From contig NC_079412.1 in NCBI RefSeq assembly GCF_026213295.1, forward strand, positions 5,485,424 to 5,549,423: 64,000 nt of DNA. Direction: 5' to 3'. A program made the position numbers and the translations under genes. How positions within the stretch are numbered: position 1 is the first letter of the stretch; every line of letters begins with the position of its first letter. Positions 23,801-47,206 of the stretch are shown here, piece after piece. Below the pieces are notes generated by a model that was given only the letters and a program-made list of their open reading frames with translations, had not been told where the DNA came from and did not search any database. This DNA comes from Gadus chalcogrammus (taxonomy: Eukaryota > Chordata > Actinopteri > Gadiformes > Gadidae).

Positions 23801-25184
23801 TGGCCTACGAGAATCAAATCCATAGAGTAGTAGAGAAGATCTGTAGAGTAGATAAAGTGGTGGTGCACTGCAGTTTATCAACAGGGTTGAGAAAACAGGC
23901 AACATGACAACAAACAAAACTCAGCTAAATATAATGATGAGGGCTAGAGCTGGAGTTTAGATTTATCAGCCATACTTTGTAGTATTCGGCCTCATCGTCT
24001 GGAGGTTTCAGGAGCTCCTCCAGGAGCCTGATCTCCTCATTGGTGATGTCAGCACAGTAGGGCTCAACTAAGGCCCAAAACCTAAACATCAAGACAACCA
24101 AAGGCATGGTTAAACAGCACACAAAGAAATACATATAGATAAATACACTTACAATACATACAATGCTATTGAATAATCCCGTGATACTGATGAGATTGTG
24201 TGGCATTCTGCCTTTACATTTCTCTTTATTTCTGCGTTGAACCTATTGTCTTGTCTGGGATGAATGCAGCTCATCTATCTGTGAAACAGGGATGTGGTTG
24301 TGCAGCGACGGACCTGTTGGGAGAGTCGTTTTTTGGCGTGCGGGGAATGTCTTGAGGATCCTCGTTGAACTCGTACTCCTGGACCTTGGCCTGCAGGTTC
24401 TTCAGCTTGGGCCTCCCGGGTCCTGGGCCCGGTGCGTGGCCGCCCTTACCCTCCAACTTCTGCTTCTTGGGCTTGTGGCGCGACGACGCCAACGGGTCTG
24501 GGTCTTTGCCGATCTTCAGGAAGCGCTTGTCCCCCTTCTTATCCTGCCAGTCTGTGAGGATCTGGGAGCAGGGAGAGGTCAAGGCTCATCAGAATCCTCT
24601 GGACATGATGGCTCTTTGTGCTACCATCATGTCTGCCTGTTTGGCCCCTATTGCACTCTAAACAACGCCTGGAGGTAGGATCCCACTCATACAGGTTCCC
24701 TCTCAGGGTTGATATATTGTTTCTCCTTCTTCTGACAAATGTACTTATTGTAAGTCACTTTGGATAAAAGCGTCTGCTAAATGCCCTCAATGTAAGTGTA
24801 AATGTAAACGGTTCCCTTGGATTGCCCTTTAGCAGGCATAGGGTTAGATTGATGTCGTAAAACGAAGTCTGTGAAGCCATCTGAGAATGTAACTGTGATT
24901 AAGGGCTAGACAAAAACCGTTGCCTAAGACGGAGATGGAGGTGTGGCGGCTCCAGAGACACGTCCCCCTACCTGTCTCTGTTCCTCCAGCGCTCTGAGGC
25001 GGCGGTTGGCCGACGACAGCAGGGTCTCCAGCTCCAGCTGGAGGGTGTCCAGCTCCTCGATGCCGATGCCATCGTCCTCCGAGCGGCCCAGCACAGCGGT
25101 GTAGCGGGGGCACACCTTGACGTGCTCCACGGGCTTGAAGTCGTAGTACTTCAGCGGGGGGCAGTCCTTCAGCTCACTCATCAT
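17806..25184 (-). CDS. TADA3: Transcriptional adapter 3 (ADA3), nine coding exons
   Basis: Coding exons in transcript order are 24972-25184, 24314-24561, 23976-24081, 23062-23197, 22328-22431, 20324-20430, 19858-20049 and 17806-17998, with all junctions GT/AG. That is eight coding exons plus a probable 5' UTR exon ending at 25603. The coding length is 1299 nt, giving 432 aa, the length of human TADA3. The protein starts MSELKDCPPLKYYDFKPVEH (a second ATG lies one codon upstream). It has the basic KPKKQKLEGKGG stretch, the acidic ADITNEEIRLLEELLKPPDD region, GCPFGPLTQRLLQALVEENI, and the Ada3 C-terminal domain ending ESI/DSILKLLDV. TADA3 links TADA2 and the GCN5/PCAF acetyltransferase to the rest of the SAGA and ATAC nuclear coactivator complexes. 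Introns hold a CA array, an L2 tail and MITEs. No frame break was found. Confidence 0.96.
18346..18459. mobile_element. Short palindromic MITE in the last TADA3 intron
   Basis: GGCCGAATCTCTATTCTTCC at the left is mirrored near-perfectly by GGAAGAATCGAGATTCGGCC at the right. The loop contains TTGGTTAA between AAGACAAAGACAAAG repeats. Confidence 0.85.
18462..18582. mobile_element. Second short palindromic MITE directly adjoining
   Basis: AGGCCCAATCCCGTTTCTAC at the left is mirrored by GTAGAAATGGGATTGGGCCT at the right, with a C/T-rich body. A related, less symmetrical copy begins at about 18177 (AAGGCCCAATCTCAATAC). Three related units thus lie end to end. Confidence 0.85.
18952..19090. repeat. 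Dispersed repeat shared with 39060-39175
   Basis: Segments such as GAGGAAGTCAGTG, TCCACTCTTG, CAGCAGAG and GAGCCACGGAG occur in the same order at 39060-39175, with about 20-25% difference. The family is unknown. Confidence 0.6.
19390..19660. repeat. Fragment of a PIF/Harbinger-like element end
   Basis: GGCCTTGTCCACACGG at about 19392 matches, in reverse complement, the CCGTGTGGACGGGGCC terminus at about 38388-38403. TTTGTAGCTTTAAATAGAGCCCC near 19600 matches TTTGTAGTTTTAAATACAGCCCC near 38090. It looks like a short non-autonomous relative of the element in the PFKFB4 intron. Confidence 0.6.
24733..24812 (+). mobile_element. Solo L2-type LINE 3' tail
   Basis: TTGTAAGTCACTTTGGATAA, then AAAGCGTCTGCTAAATGCCC, then GTAAATGTAAA repeats. 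This is the 3' tail typical of fish L2 LINEs and the SINEs that use it. It lies in the first coding intron of TADA3, antisense to the gene. Confidence 0.85.
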
Positions 25185-25253
25185 GCCACCTCTTCACAGG
25201 TACCTAGGTGTATCTGATCGAACAGGCAGGGGTGAGGGGAAGGTGGCAGAGAG

Positions 25254-25439
<186 letters not shown>

Positions 25440-25602
25440 AGCGCGCGCGCCTCTGCCTGAACCGCGTAACAACGATAAATGACCCACATATTCACAAATG
25501 TGGGGAATGAACCTTAACAATTTTGCAATGAACATAGTTATTTAAACATTTGGTTGAACAAGTCATTACGAATATATATTGTTTAGAGCAACGACATTTA
25601 CC

Positions 25603-26228
25603 TTTAGTGAACGGCGTCCATTATGGAACAAACCATTTGAAAGCAAGGGGTCCTGCAATGTAACGGAGACAAACCTGTAATCAGTACTCCTATAATAACC
25701 CTTTTTGCAATAATTATATTGCAAGAAAATAGATCTGAAATTCTACCCAATAATTCATCCTATGTCTTTCCGCAGAAAACCTCCAAAGATAAAAAGATTT
25801 AATTCTGAACCCATTGGTAAAATGGTATCCTCAGTAGAGACCATTATACGTGTTCGGCTGTTATTTAAATAAATGTATCCCTATACATTACGATGTATTG
25901 CTTTGTTCTCTATATTATTATACGTTTATATAAATGATATATTCGTTATAATCATGCTTATGGATTTCAATATGTTTTATTTAACGTGAAGCAGATATCC
26001 ACATCCTACAATGCAATGGACTCGTCTCGAGTGGTGTTGGTTTTGCTGACAATTTAAGCCAAACAGGCGGGGCTTATAATATGTTTCAACGTAACCGCCT
26101 CCGACAGTTGTGTTGAAACGAGCGGTGAGCCAAATCGAGCGCGTCCTATGTTTATACTGTTGTCAAACTGTAGGAGGAAGCGCAGTCCCAGGCGTGGCAG
26201 AATCATTTCCGCCTTCTACAGCACAGAA
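25603..26228. promoter_or_regulatory. Shared divergent promoter region of TADA3 and ARPC4
   Basis: TADA3 has a probable non-coding first exon whose donor (AAAG then GTAAAT on the minus strand) lies at about 25602. The ARPC4 start codon is at 26229 on the plus strand. The right half (about 26040-26220) is richer in CpG than its surroundings and there is no clear TATA box. Human TADA3 and ARPC4 are also head-to-head, so the arrangement is likely ancestral. Exact transcription starts cannot be read from the sequence. Confidence 0.7.
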
Positions 26229-29200
26229 ATGGTAAGACTAGCACAATAATAATAGTGTCAAAATAATGTTCATATTCCAGCAATAGGCACATCTTAACAT
26301 TTATCTTGCATTAATGTCCAGTGATTTATTTAACATTGCTAAAACATCATGTTAGGCGGATTGTTTCTCAAGGCTTACCGTTGACATCCTCAGCTGACCA
26401 CATCTGTCCATATAGTGTTAAAGTCTTCATGTGTTCTCCTCGTTTCATATTGATTTAAGAGTATCGAGTTAAACTCGTCAGTTTAAGGATGCTGTGCTCC
26501 AGTTTGCATGCATTTGCCATTTTTTGTTTTCTCACTATTTTACTAGTGCTAATTTAGTAGAATATTTGATCTATTGTGACTTACAGTGATTTGAGATAGG
26601 CTATGAAGGAACAGAACCAATGTGTAACTTTACTCTTAAGGCGTTCAGTCTGTTCAGTTCAGTTCTGTACAGTTCAATACTTTATCTGTCCCGAAAGGGA
26701 AATTCGGTTTGCAGAAGTGGTAAGGAAACGAACATAATGTAAAATACATGAGACAAAACAACCTGACCAAATACAACAAATAAAATAAAATAAAAGTCTA
26801 TTCCATTTGAATTCTTTAAAAAATAAAATGCTTTAAGGCTGTTTGAGAGTGCCGTCAAGTTGCTACACTTGTTAAGTGCACTAGGAATTCCTAGGAAAAT
26901 GTTATACGTATTTTACCTAACCCTGGGCAGCCTGCGCCTCCGACCCGATGGAGGGAGAACAAATCCCTCAAGAGGAGCTACTCAGACCGTTCTGATGTTG
27001 TTGATGTCATGCTCCTCAGACAGCCACCTTGCGGCCCTACCTGAACGCCGTGAGGGCCACCCTGCAGGCGGCCCTCTGCCTGGAGAACTTCTCCTCCCAG
27101 GTGGTGGAGCGGCACAACAAGCCCGAGGTGGAGGTTAGGTAGGTTTAGGGTCGGGAAAGTTCACGCTCTGTAAGATTGTCTTCAGTGGATGGGGTTTTCT
27201 TCTGTTCAAATGCACACTAGGCTTTAGCAGTTATCCGTATATTTATATAGGTATATATATTTATTTTTTTGTTTTGTCAAGGATCAATTGCCATTACCAT
27301 TACAAATGATTACCGTATTTGTCATGATTCACAGAAGAGCCCAAACTATTTAGAGATAGTTTCAGTCTTTAACTGCTTCAATCAGAAGATAGATTGGTGG
27401 GCTCAGACCCAAAGCCTCTGTCTTCAAGTTGTTGGACTTGTTCAGACATGCATTAGAAATCCTATAATGCAAAGAATGGTACGAGCTGGGACAAGCCACT
27501 GACAGCTGGGTCAAGTAAACGTATTATGCACCCATTTTATTGACTTCCTCTAAAGTTACTATTACTGAATACAACAAGGAAAAAATACTTTTTCGAAACC
27601 TTACGGAAGTGTAGTTTTTGCACATGTTGTTTGTTTCACCTTATAATTGAATAATTCCTCTTCACAGAAGTAGCAAGGAGCTTCTGCTCCAGCCGGTGAT
27701 GATCAGTCGCAACGAAAAGGAGAAGGTCCTCATTGAGGGCTCCATCAACTCCGTGAGAGTCAGCATCGCGGTCAAGCAGGTCACAAACAAACTACTACTT
27801 CCTCAACATGGATGTGTGTGGGTTGCCAGATTGGGAAAGATTTCCCGCCCAATCTGGCAACACAGTGTGGATGGCTATTGTTGTTGACATGGACCAAAAC
27901 CCTGACCTCAGTCAATAACAGAAACGTGTTCTCTGTTGTGCCCAGGCGGATGAGATCGAGAAGATCCTCTGCCACAAGTTCATGCGCTTCATGATGATGA
28001 GAGCGGAGAACTTCTTCATCCTGAGAAGGAAGTCAGTGGAGGTGAGAGTTGAAGAACGGCGTTTTGCTGTCTGGAGGTGGTGACTTTAAATGAAAATACG
28101 ATGCAGGATACAAAACATAATTCCACGCTTCAGTGAATAAATGTCCATAGTGCTTGTCTTCACTGCCTGTCAACGTAATGGGCGGAGCCACTGCTGCAGA
28201 ATCACGTTTTTATCATGGCTCGTTTTCTAAAGTGCTTTAATTGATAAAACAAAAGGTTATTTTAATAACACAAAGTAGAAAATAAACAATATCACACACA
28301 GTTTCAAAAGTCTGAGAGTAGGCAGCAAGTCTGAATATTGTGCAAAGTTTTGAATCAACCTCGGAGCAGGCCAGTGCTATAGGCCACTATCCAAAACTAA
28401 AGAATGATTTTCCGATCATCCCATGTATGGCAATTCTGATGCTGGCTGGCCCCCAACTGAAGCGTTGACTTGACGCGTTCTTGACGTCCAGCCCCCTGAT
28501 CTCTTGGATGTTCAGATTAAATTGAATTTAGCCTTCTACCCACAGGTCCAAAATATGCATTGATGGGTTAGGGTAAGGTACAAACATTACAATAGAAATA
28601 CAAACAGTTATCCGACTACTGAATTGAATTTTGAATACTGACCTAATGAACGAATATCTGAATATTAAAATATAAGGGCTAAGCCCTATGGTAGTATATC
28701 TTAAACTTCATTTAAACTTTGGAAACATGCAAAAAACCTTACACAAAAAACATTTTCTTGCATACCAATGCCTTGAATTGAGATAACCCTTATTAACCCT
28801 GTAAGGGAAACTCAGAAAATCCTTTCTTCAGTCTATCAAATTTTAACAAATGAAGCACAATAAAGTGTGTGCGGGTGTTTTGGCCTCAATGGAATAGATT
28901 GCCTTCATTGCGCACCATTTAGTGAGACTGATTGTTTGGTTCTCTTCTGCATTTCTCTGTCCCTGTCAGGGATATGACATCAGCTTCCTCATCACCAACT
29001 TCCACACGGAGCAGATGTACAAGCACAAGCTGGTGGACTTTGTCATCAACTTCATGGAGGAGATCGACAAGGAGATCAGCGAGATGAAGCTGTCCGTTAA
29101 CGCCAGGGCCAGAGTCGTCGCAGAGGAGTTCCTCAGAAACGTACGATTTGAGATCGATTTATTTTAGTTCTATAGTAGGATACTTCTTAAGAGGGTTACA

Positions 29201-30033
29201 CACCTTTCAGATGTTCATTGGTTGAGCCTTGCATTAAAACTGCCAGGCTTAGGGGTTCGTCTCCCACTGGGGACCCAATGCTGAGTAAATGAATCGCCAT
29301 GTATTTGGCTTGTAAATTAGGTTTCATTCGGTAACTGTCAACCACTGTGACAAAAGTGTCAGACACTATCCGCCGTTCCTGTTTACATCAAGGCGAGCAT
29401 CGATGAGGTCCAGAACCTTTCTCAGGGGTAGCGCACCGTGTTCTTCAGAGCTTTCCTTCACCAAAACGTATTTTTAATAGCAGTGGAAGGGGTGTTGTGG
29501 AGGAGGAGGGAGGGCCACGCGGATCAGAGGGTCACGTTCGATGCCGGTTGTGGCAGGCTGTGGTGGTGTCGGGGCGAGAGGGGACGGTAGGGCTGAGCGT
29601 TAACCCCTAACAATCAGAGGGGTCCGATCAGAAGTGATCAGGGAGGGTCCTCAAGGCGTCTTCAGTTGTACGATGGACATTTACATTCTGAAAAGAGGAA
29701 CACAAGCGTGTGAGATCTTCTCAGGTCTATTTATCGACCGGGCCGAGTAAGGCTTGTATATCAGAGAAAGACATCAGCCCAGTACCTGTTTCCTCTGTAA
29801 AAGACCCTTTATATCAAGTGGTTTTGAGAAAAATAGATTTATACATTTTATTTTGTCTCGATTCTAGTTGAAAAGCTGTCAATGGTACTGCAAAAGTTTT
29901 TCTTCATGAGTTATCAATGCATTGATTTATTAATTTTTATTTGAATGTAGTTGATAAAAAAAAAAAAAAAAACTCCTCATGAAGATGGTCTATACAACAT
30001 ATTTGTCCACTCTGTTCTTCTCATCAGTTCTGA
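26229..30033 (+). CDS. ARPC4: Actin-related protein 2/3 complex subunit 4
   Basis: Exons are 26229-26231 (ATG only), 27020-27138, 27668-27779, 27946-28041, 28970-29140 and 30028-30033 (TTC TGA only). All introns are GT/AG and the sum is 507 nt, giving 168 aa, identical in length to human ARPC4. Recognisable segments are [60 protein letters not shown] and [20 protein letters not shown]. Nothing is missing. ARPC4 is a core scaffold subunit that pairs with ARPC2 in the Arp2/3 complex, which nucleates branched actin filaments in the cytoplasm. The first and last exons are too short to be found by open-frame scanning; their placement rests on splice sites and family gene structure. The start-codon-only first exon also occurs in mammalian ARPC4. 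Confidence 0.96.
27822..27861. repeat. Short perfect hairpin in ARPC4 intron 3
   Basis: GTTGCCAGATTGGG and CCCAATCTGGCAAC are exact reverse complements, separated by 12 bp. It could be a MITE relic. Confidence 0.75.
29349..29909. repeat. About 560-bp direct repeat, copy 1 (ARPC4 intron 5)
   Basis: The segment runs from GACAAAAGTGTCAGACACTA to about TTCTTCATGA and is repeated at 31848-32403 in the same orientation at roughly 95% identity. It contains CACTATCCGCCGTTCCTGTT and AACCCCTAACAATCAGAGGG. No protein or known element was recognised in it. Confidence 0.85.
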
Positions 30034-30514
30034 AGCTGTCCTTCCACGGCTCTGGTTAAAATCAAAGGGATTCCATGCCATGGCCCTGCAGAACAAGAGG
30101 AACCACCATCACAGCACCATCATCCAGTCTTGCAGTGCGGCGCTTTGAATCTCGTCTCCAGCATCCACCTGTCCACCATGAGTATCAGCCCCTGTAGATA
30201 ACCAACATGTTGAGCAGGTTGCATTGCAATTCTGCAACTGTAGAACAAATCCCCACTCCGAGGCGGGTCCTTAAAAGTGTTAGATTGGTTGATATCCCTG
30301 GAAACAGGGGGTGCTGAGAATAATGTGGTCCCAAATTACAACCTCAAATCTTTTGTATTAACGGTTTAATGTACCTTTCTACGGTCTCATTTGTCCCAAT
30401 ATTTCTTCTGTCTCTCAAAAACACTTGCCCAACATTTCCAAAAGGGGCTCAATGTGCCAAGCATTATATAAAATGGATAGAATATATAGAATGATATTAA
30501 TATGGATGATAAAC

Positions 30515-30520
30515 AATAAA
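30515..30520 (+). terminator. ARPC4: ARPC4 polyadenylation signal
   Basis: AATAAA about 480 bp after the ARPC4 stop codon. The region 30034-30514 would be the 3' UTR. Confidence 0.65.
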
Positions 30521-32580
30521 AACGGTTGTTTATAGCTTCTGCATGACCTCTTCATTATCCTGCCTAAGAAAAGACAGATCTGTGTTGTGGAGCTTGTCCA
30601 AGTAAACCATACATCCTGGCTTCTTCTGAAGCCAATGTTGTTTTTGTGTCTGCGTTGCCAATGTTATTTCAGGTGTGGGAGTAAGAGCAAGAACAAGAGT
30701 TTCTGTGCGAACCACACGGATTCCCAACCTCTTTCATCTTGAGGCCCACTTTCCATCACAGAAGTGTAAGCAGCCAACTTAAATGTGCTACAATGAACCT
30801 GACCATAACCCAATTATCGAAAGGAGCCATACTTAGGATACCTATAAATATTACAGCAATTAGGCAGTTTATCTGAAAAATACCATTCATTGTATTTATA
30901 AAATGCATTTTTAGGGGAACAAATACCTTAAGCCACTACAGGTTGGGAATGGCTGAACTAATTTAAAGGGAGTATTTTACCTATATTCAGCAAAGTAACA
31001 TCTACTTTTCATAAACTATTGTACCTTTTCATTTTTAGCTAGTGCATTTTTTTGAGTTTATGCTTCATGAATTATTAAAAACATTTTTACATGACAGCAA
31101 GGACTTAAGTCAGTCCGACCTGTCTAAGCACCTTCACAAAGCATTTCAACAGCAGCCAGGTGGGGACAGGCAGGTGTATGCAGATTATGTATGCAAGAAT
31201 GCATGTTTCCATCTATTGTTACCAGTCCTGATTCAGCAAAGAAATATCGTAAAATGTTCAGATACACAACATTCAGATGGTGTGGAATGCTAAATTCAGC
31301 ATCTGGAATACAAGGAAGAACATTTGGAGAACAGTAACACTAAATTAAAGTTGGACTCAGCCCCTAGCCTGCGTATACAAAAATATCACTTTATTATGTT
31401 GCATGAGGTCAGGGCATACATTTAAACACATCAATCTACATTGAAAGCAACAGGTCAGCTCCTTCAGAAAATTTAAAATGCCTTTAGGAATATGGATGAG
31501 TTCTTTACAAAAACGACGTGAAAGGCAATATCCATGTGTTTGAATTCATTCATTCAGTTGGATCCTCAAAATCCACCTCCATTAAAGGAACAGGATGGAC
31601 ATCGGTAGCTGTGCAGTATTCATGTTCTCATAAAATCCATTCAAATATATATTAATTAGTTTTCACATTGGAATCACTGCAGTCAAACTATAGGACTACT
31701 GGTCTATAACAATTTTGACTGTAGGTTTAAAACCTTAAACACATCAGAAACATCTTCCTGATTGTTATGAACATCAATTTCAGTAGAAATCACACGAGTC
31801 AGTGAACAAGAAACATGTCGCAGTACAAACTGTTAAATTAACCTTCAGACAAAAGTGTCGGACACTATCCGCCGTTCCTGTTTACATCAAGGCGAGCTTC
31901 GATGAGGTCCAGAACCTTTCTCAGGGGTAGCGCACCGTGTTCTTCAGAGCTTTCCTTCACCAAAACTTATTTTTAATAGCAGTGGAAGGGGTGTTGTGGA
32001 GGAGGAGGGAGGGCCACGCGGATCAGAGGGTCACGTTCGATGCCGGTTGTGGCAGGTTGTGGCAGGCTGTGGTGGTGTCGGGGCGAGAGGGGACGGTAGG
32101 GCTGAGCGTTAACCCCTAACAATCAGAGGGGTCCCATCAGAAGTGATCAGGGAGGGTCCTCAAGGCGTCTTCAGTTGTACGATGGACATTTACATTCTGA
32201 AAAGAGGAACACATGCGAGTGAGATCTACTCGGGTCTATTTGTCGACCGGGCCGAGTATTGTCAGAGAAAGACATCAGCCTGTTTCCTCTGTAAAATGCC
32301 CTTTATATCAAGTGGTTTTGAGAATAATAGCTTTATACATTTTATTTTGTCTAGATTCTAGTTGAAAAGCTGTCAATGGGACTGCAAATGTTTTCCTTCA
32401 TGAAACTGGTGGAACAGTGTTATGTTATGGCCGGATACAAGTGCAGTAGCCGTTATACTTTCCTCCATAATCATAGGTTCACAACACTATCATTTGCAAA
32501 CGGTCCTTTGGGGTTTTCTCTAATCTAGAAGAAGCAAGAAACAATTGTGGTTTTGAAATAAAGACCAAGTTAAGGCGTGG
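30521..32580. other. Convergent intergenic spacer ARPC4-PFKFB4
   Basis: Tail-to-tail spacer. Apart from the second copy of the 560-bp direct repeat, it is AT-rich sequence in which I see no gene, RNA gene or conserved exon. Confidence 0.55.
31848..32403. repeat. About 560-bp direct repeat, copy 2
   Basis: Same orientation and order as 29349-29909. It differs by a small GGCAGGTTGT duplication near 32055, a deletion near 32260 and scattered substitutions. Confidence 0.85.
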
Positions 32581-32586
32581 TTTATT
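32581..32586 (-). terminator. PFKFB4: PFKFB4 polyadenylation signal
   Basis: AATAAA on the minus strand about 610 bp past the PFKFB4 stop codon. It is the first good candidate in a region otherwise consistent with a 3' UTR. Confidence 0.55.
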
Positions 32587-33194
32587 CATCAGGACGGTAC
32601 ATAGGCATTCATCCATCGGCCATCCAGCGGTCATTATTCAAAGACAGGAAACATGGAAAAATGTACTTCAGTTTTACCAATGGTCTTTCACAATATTATT
32701 ATTACTACAACTATAGTTATTATTAAGGAAAGAAATACGATCTTCATGTGCAAAAAGGTGCAAAGACGAGCTGTTTTTTGACTCTAGCACACAGTTGCAA
32801 ATAAACAAAACCATGTTTAAAACCCTGAAAAACAAATATAGATGAATGTAAGCTACGATTATGTACATTTGAACGTGTGATATTTCAACATGTTCTGGAG
32901 TTTAACTTAATATTTAGTAAACGGGGCTGACTCTCCCACCAAAACAAATGTAATCATTCTCAGAAAATGAGATTACCAAAATTACAACCAATGGGCTCAT
33001 TTTTCTAAATTAAACTGGATTCCAGTTAATTTCCACCAAGTCGTCAAGCAGTGGAAAGTGTTGATTTCGGTCAATCTGAAGAAAGCAGAACAGAATGCTA
33101 GGTGCTGATTGGTTGGTATCTGGCGGTGTAAGCGTGGCGGGGGGGTGGGTGGGGTAAAGGGGTGGGGTGGGGCGAAGCGGGGAGGAACACACTG

Positions 33195-43948
<10,754 letters not shown>

Positions 43949-45753
43949 CCCACCGGGCTCGGTGCCGGTACGGGGCCCGGGTCTCTGGTGTTGCGGTGAA
44001 GCAGACGGGAGGTCTTTGCCGTCGGCACAGTCACATGGTCTGACTTCAGCATCCCAAACGCCACCCGTACTACCGTAAACACCGCCGTATCCACGCACAC
44101 GACCCACACTACCGTAAACACCGCCGTATCCGCGCACACGACCCTAACTACCGTATACACCGCCGTATCCGCATCTATCCAAACTAGAGTAAACACCACC
44201 GCCTTCCTGACTGTATTTGAGCATTAAAGCAGAGGCAAGCCAACCTTTCAATTTCCTAGGCCTACTTCTTGTTTCATATTAGTGTAAATGCTATCCATCA
44301 ATATGGAGCTGAGCCGTGCTAAATGTTTAACTAAATTATTTTTTACTAAATATTTGTAAAGTGATTATCAAGTTTCACAGTGAATTGTTGTTCTCTGAAA
44401 TAAAGGGACTAAAATAGTTAAGAAATCAAAACAGTCCGTAATCTGAATTCATTACACTATTTTATGACATAGGTCTATGGCGATTTACAAGTGAGGAGCA
44501 ATTTCAGAAATTGGCTGTTTTTTTAAGGTGGTTTCCCTTCAACAATGCAATAATATAAAAGCTTAACATTTAATAAGAGAAACCCAAGAAAAGCCACCTG
44601 AGTCTTAAATAAACCCAAAACGAATGCAAACACACAAAAAATATATATGTTTATATAACATATATATATATATATAAATACACATATTATTTTCTTGTTT
44701 TTCCTGGAAATATTTCAAGGCCCGGTTTTAACCGGGCCTTGATTAGATATCGTTGGCATAGGCCCGGTTTGGAATCGCTGCCATAGGCATAATAATGTCC
44801 ACTAGGCGGTGCGATTGCTGGCATATTTGTGGACAGTGGGCGTCCGCCCGTGCGTTTGGTAGCGCGCATGCTTGGCCACTGTGTAGGCGACGTGAACGTG
44901 TATTAGCCCTACCCAAGATTATGTTTGTGTTCTGCAGGCAGCATCCGGCCTCAGACGAGGGACGAGGGGAGAAACAGGGTTCTGACCCACATGGAACTTG
45001 ACTAATTAAATACTCTGGTCCATATTCCCACCACGGCAGTCTATTCTGGAGCACACCATTCCCATTAATAGAATAGGCTGCAGTAGTCTTATAGTAGGCC
45101 TATGTCTTATCTTACATGGAAATAAAGTATGACACTTCTAATCTCAGTCGGCATCCTGTGTTACTGTTGTACTGCAACTATGGACTGCAGCACAAACATG
45201 GTCGATCTGAATTTAAATCACACCGCTTCTCATGAATAAAAGGTGCACAATCCACAAGTGAATCCATCCCGGGAATATTTTTAATCCCCACGGTTATTGA
45301 GACGTAAAAGGGCATTTGTTGATGTGTGTTGAACTACAGGAAATAAGTGCTGGCTTAGTGAAGCCCATCCCACTGCCACTGGAACCAGAATGCTCGCTGG
45401 TCAGAGTTAAGTTATTGTTATGATGCATAACTCCCCAGTATTTATCACCTCCCATACATACTTTGGCTTTCATCGTTTCGGTTAAAGGCTAAATAGCACA
45501 ATGCTCACTGCCACTTTCTGCAGCGTTCAGGCTGCACACGATCCACACCAAACACAGTTACACGTTTCTTAAAAACAACCACAACAATGCATTGGGACGG
45601 TTGATATCTAATGTATTTGTTCGAATTATAAGATGTATAATATTTGGATTTATCCAATCGTTGATCCTCTAACAATTACATTGGACCAATAATGCCGATG
45701 CACATGCTATAGTGCAAATTCATTTATAGGGTAAAGGTCTCGGTGACAGCCAG

Positions 45754-45756
<3 letters not shown>

Positions 45757-45811
<55 letters not shown>

Positions 45812-45905
45812 GCACACACACACGCACGCACACACGCACGCACACACGCACGCACGCACGCACGCACGCACGCACACACACATACATACATACATACACA
45901 CACTC
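45757..45905. repeat. (CA)n array with CG interruptions
   Basis: CA array grading into CACG and CATA repeats. Confidence 0.95.
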
Positions 45906-46908
45906 TCCACACACACACTCTTCACACACATCACGTCCTCTTGTTTACGTATCCACTGCTCATGACGTCGGGAACGAGCAGGGTCTCATCGGGTAGTGCC
46001 AATGAACAAAATCCTGCCTGGCGGTGAAAAATAAGAATATTGAGAATTCTTACCTGTCCGAGCCAGATTCTGCGTGTGTTTACACCGACTCGAGCCCCTC
46101 ATCATCTGCTGTGGTCTACAGCCTTCTCCACGGGAGTGTGCTGGTCCGCTGACTGTTACAATCGTATCGGACAAAGCGATCAAACTGTACCACAAGCAAG
46201 TCTGACTAAGCCAAAATGATGCATCGTCTGAAATACATGCTGGCTATACACACCCACTTTTCGGGATGAACGGATTTTATTACCAAAGTCTTCCCGTGTG
46301 TTGGTACATGCCCCCTTTGAGTTCACTGTGACTCCCATGAGCGTCATTGGTGTCAACAGTCCTGGTGTGTTTGGTTCTCTCCTCCACATGCCGGCAGAGG
46401 CTACGGGTGACTTTCACAACAGCATGATGATTGCTTCAACAGGAAGGACAAATACTTTACACTTTTATACTTTTATTGTTTGGGTTGTTTATGGTCAAGA
46501 GAAATAAATATCATTCAAATAGATATTACTTTACTGGGACTGGTCCACGCTATATGAGACATTTACTTACGCATCAAACAGGTCGAATCTTCTACTAAAA
46601 AGTAAAAAAAATAGGAATCATATAGTAATAAGGCCTTATACATGTCTGTAATTACACATGTAAGGCAAACAGTATCTTGAGTAAGAACAGGTATAAAGAT
46701 GATGATCACACATCTTCTACCATCGCCTCCGTCTTTGGACTCAGTACCTCTGCAGGTCTGAGAAGATCGATGTGGACAAGTGCAAGTGTCTTGTTTTATG
46801 TGTTCCAAATATAGTCTTAATATCATACACATCTCTCCTTGCTTCAAGTTGTGGATGTGCATACTCACACTAGGTAAAACATTACATATCAGAGACACAC
46901 ACATACTT

Positions 46909-47052
<144 letters not shown>

Positions 47053-47206
47053 GATACACAGATGTTGATATTCCATTGAACATTATCTTTTTCCTCTCTC
47101 CCAAGCTTCCTTCACAGATCCTAGAACACCAGTCAGGTTAGTTGTCTTCCAACAAATAGCATACATGACAACCATTTATCACACCAGATTGGTTCATCCG
47201 GTTGTT

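Noticed and set aside
43949..44137. In-frame N-terminal extension of PFKFB4 to the ATG at 44137
   Set aside because: The extension is encoded by a 39-bp tandem repeat, while the ATG at 43948 gives the family-like N-terminus.
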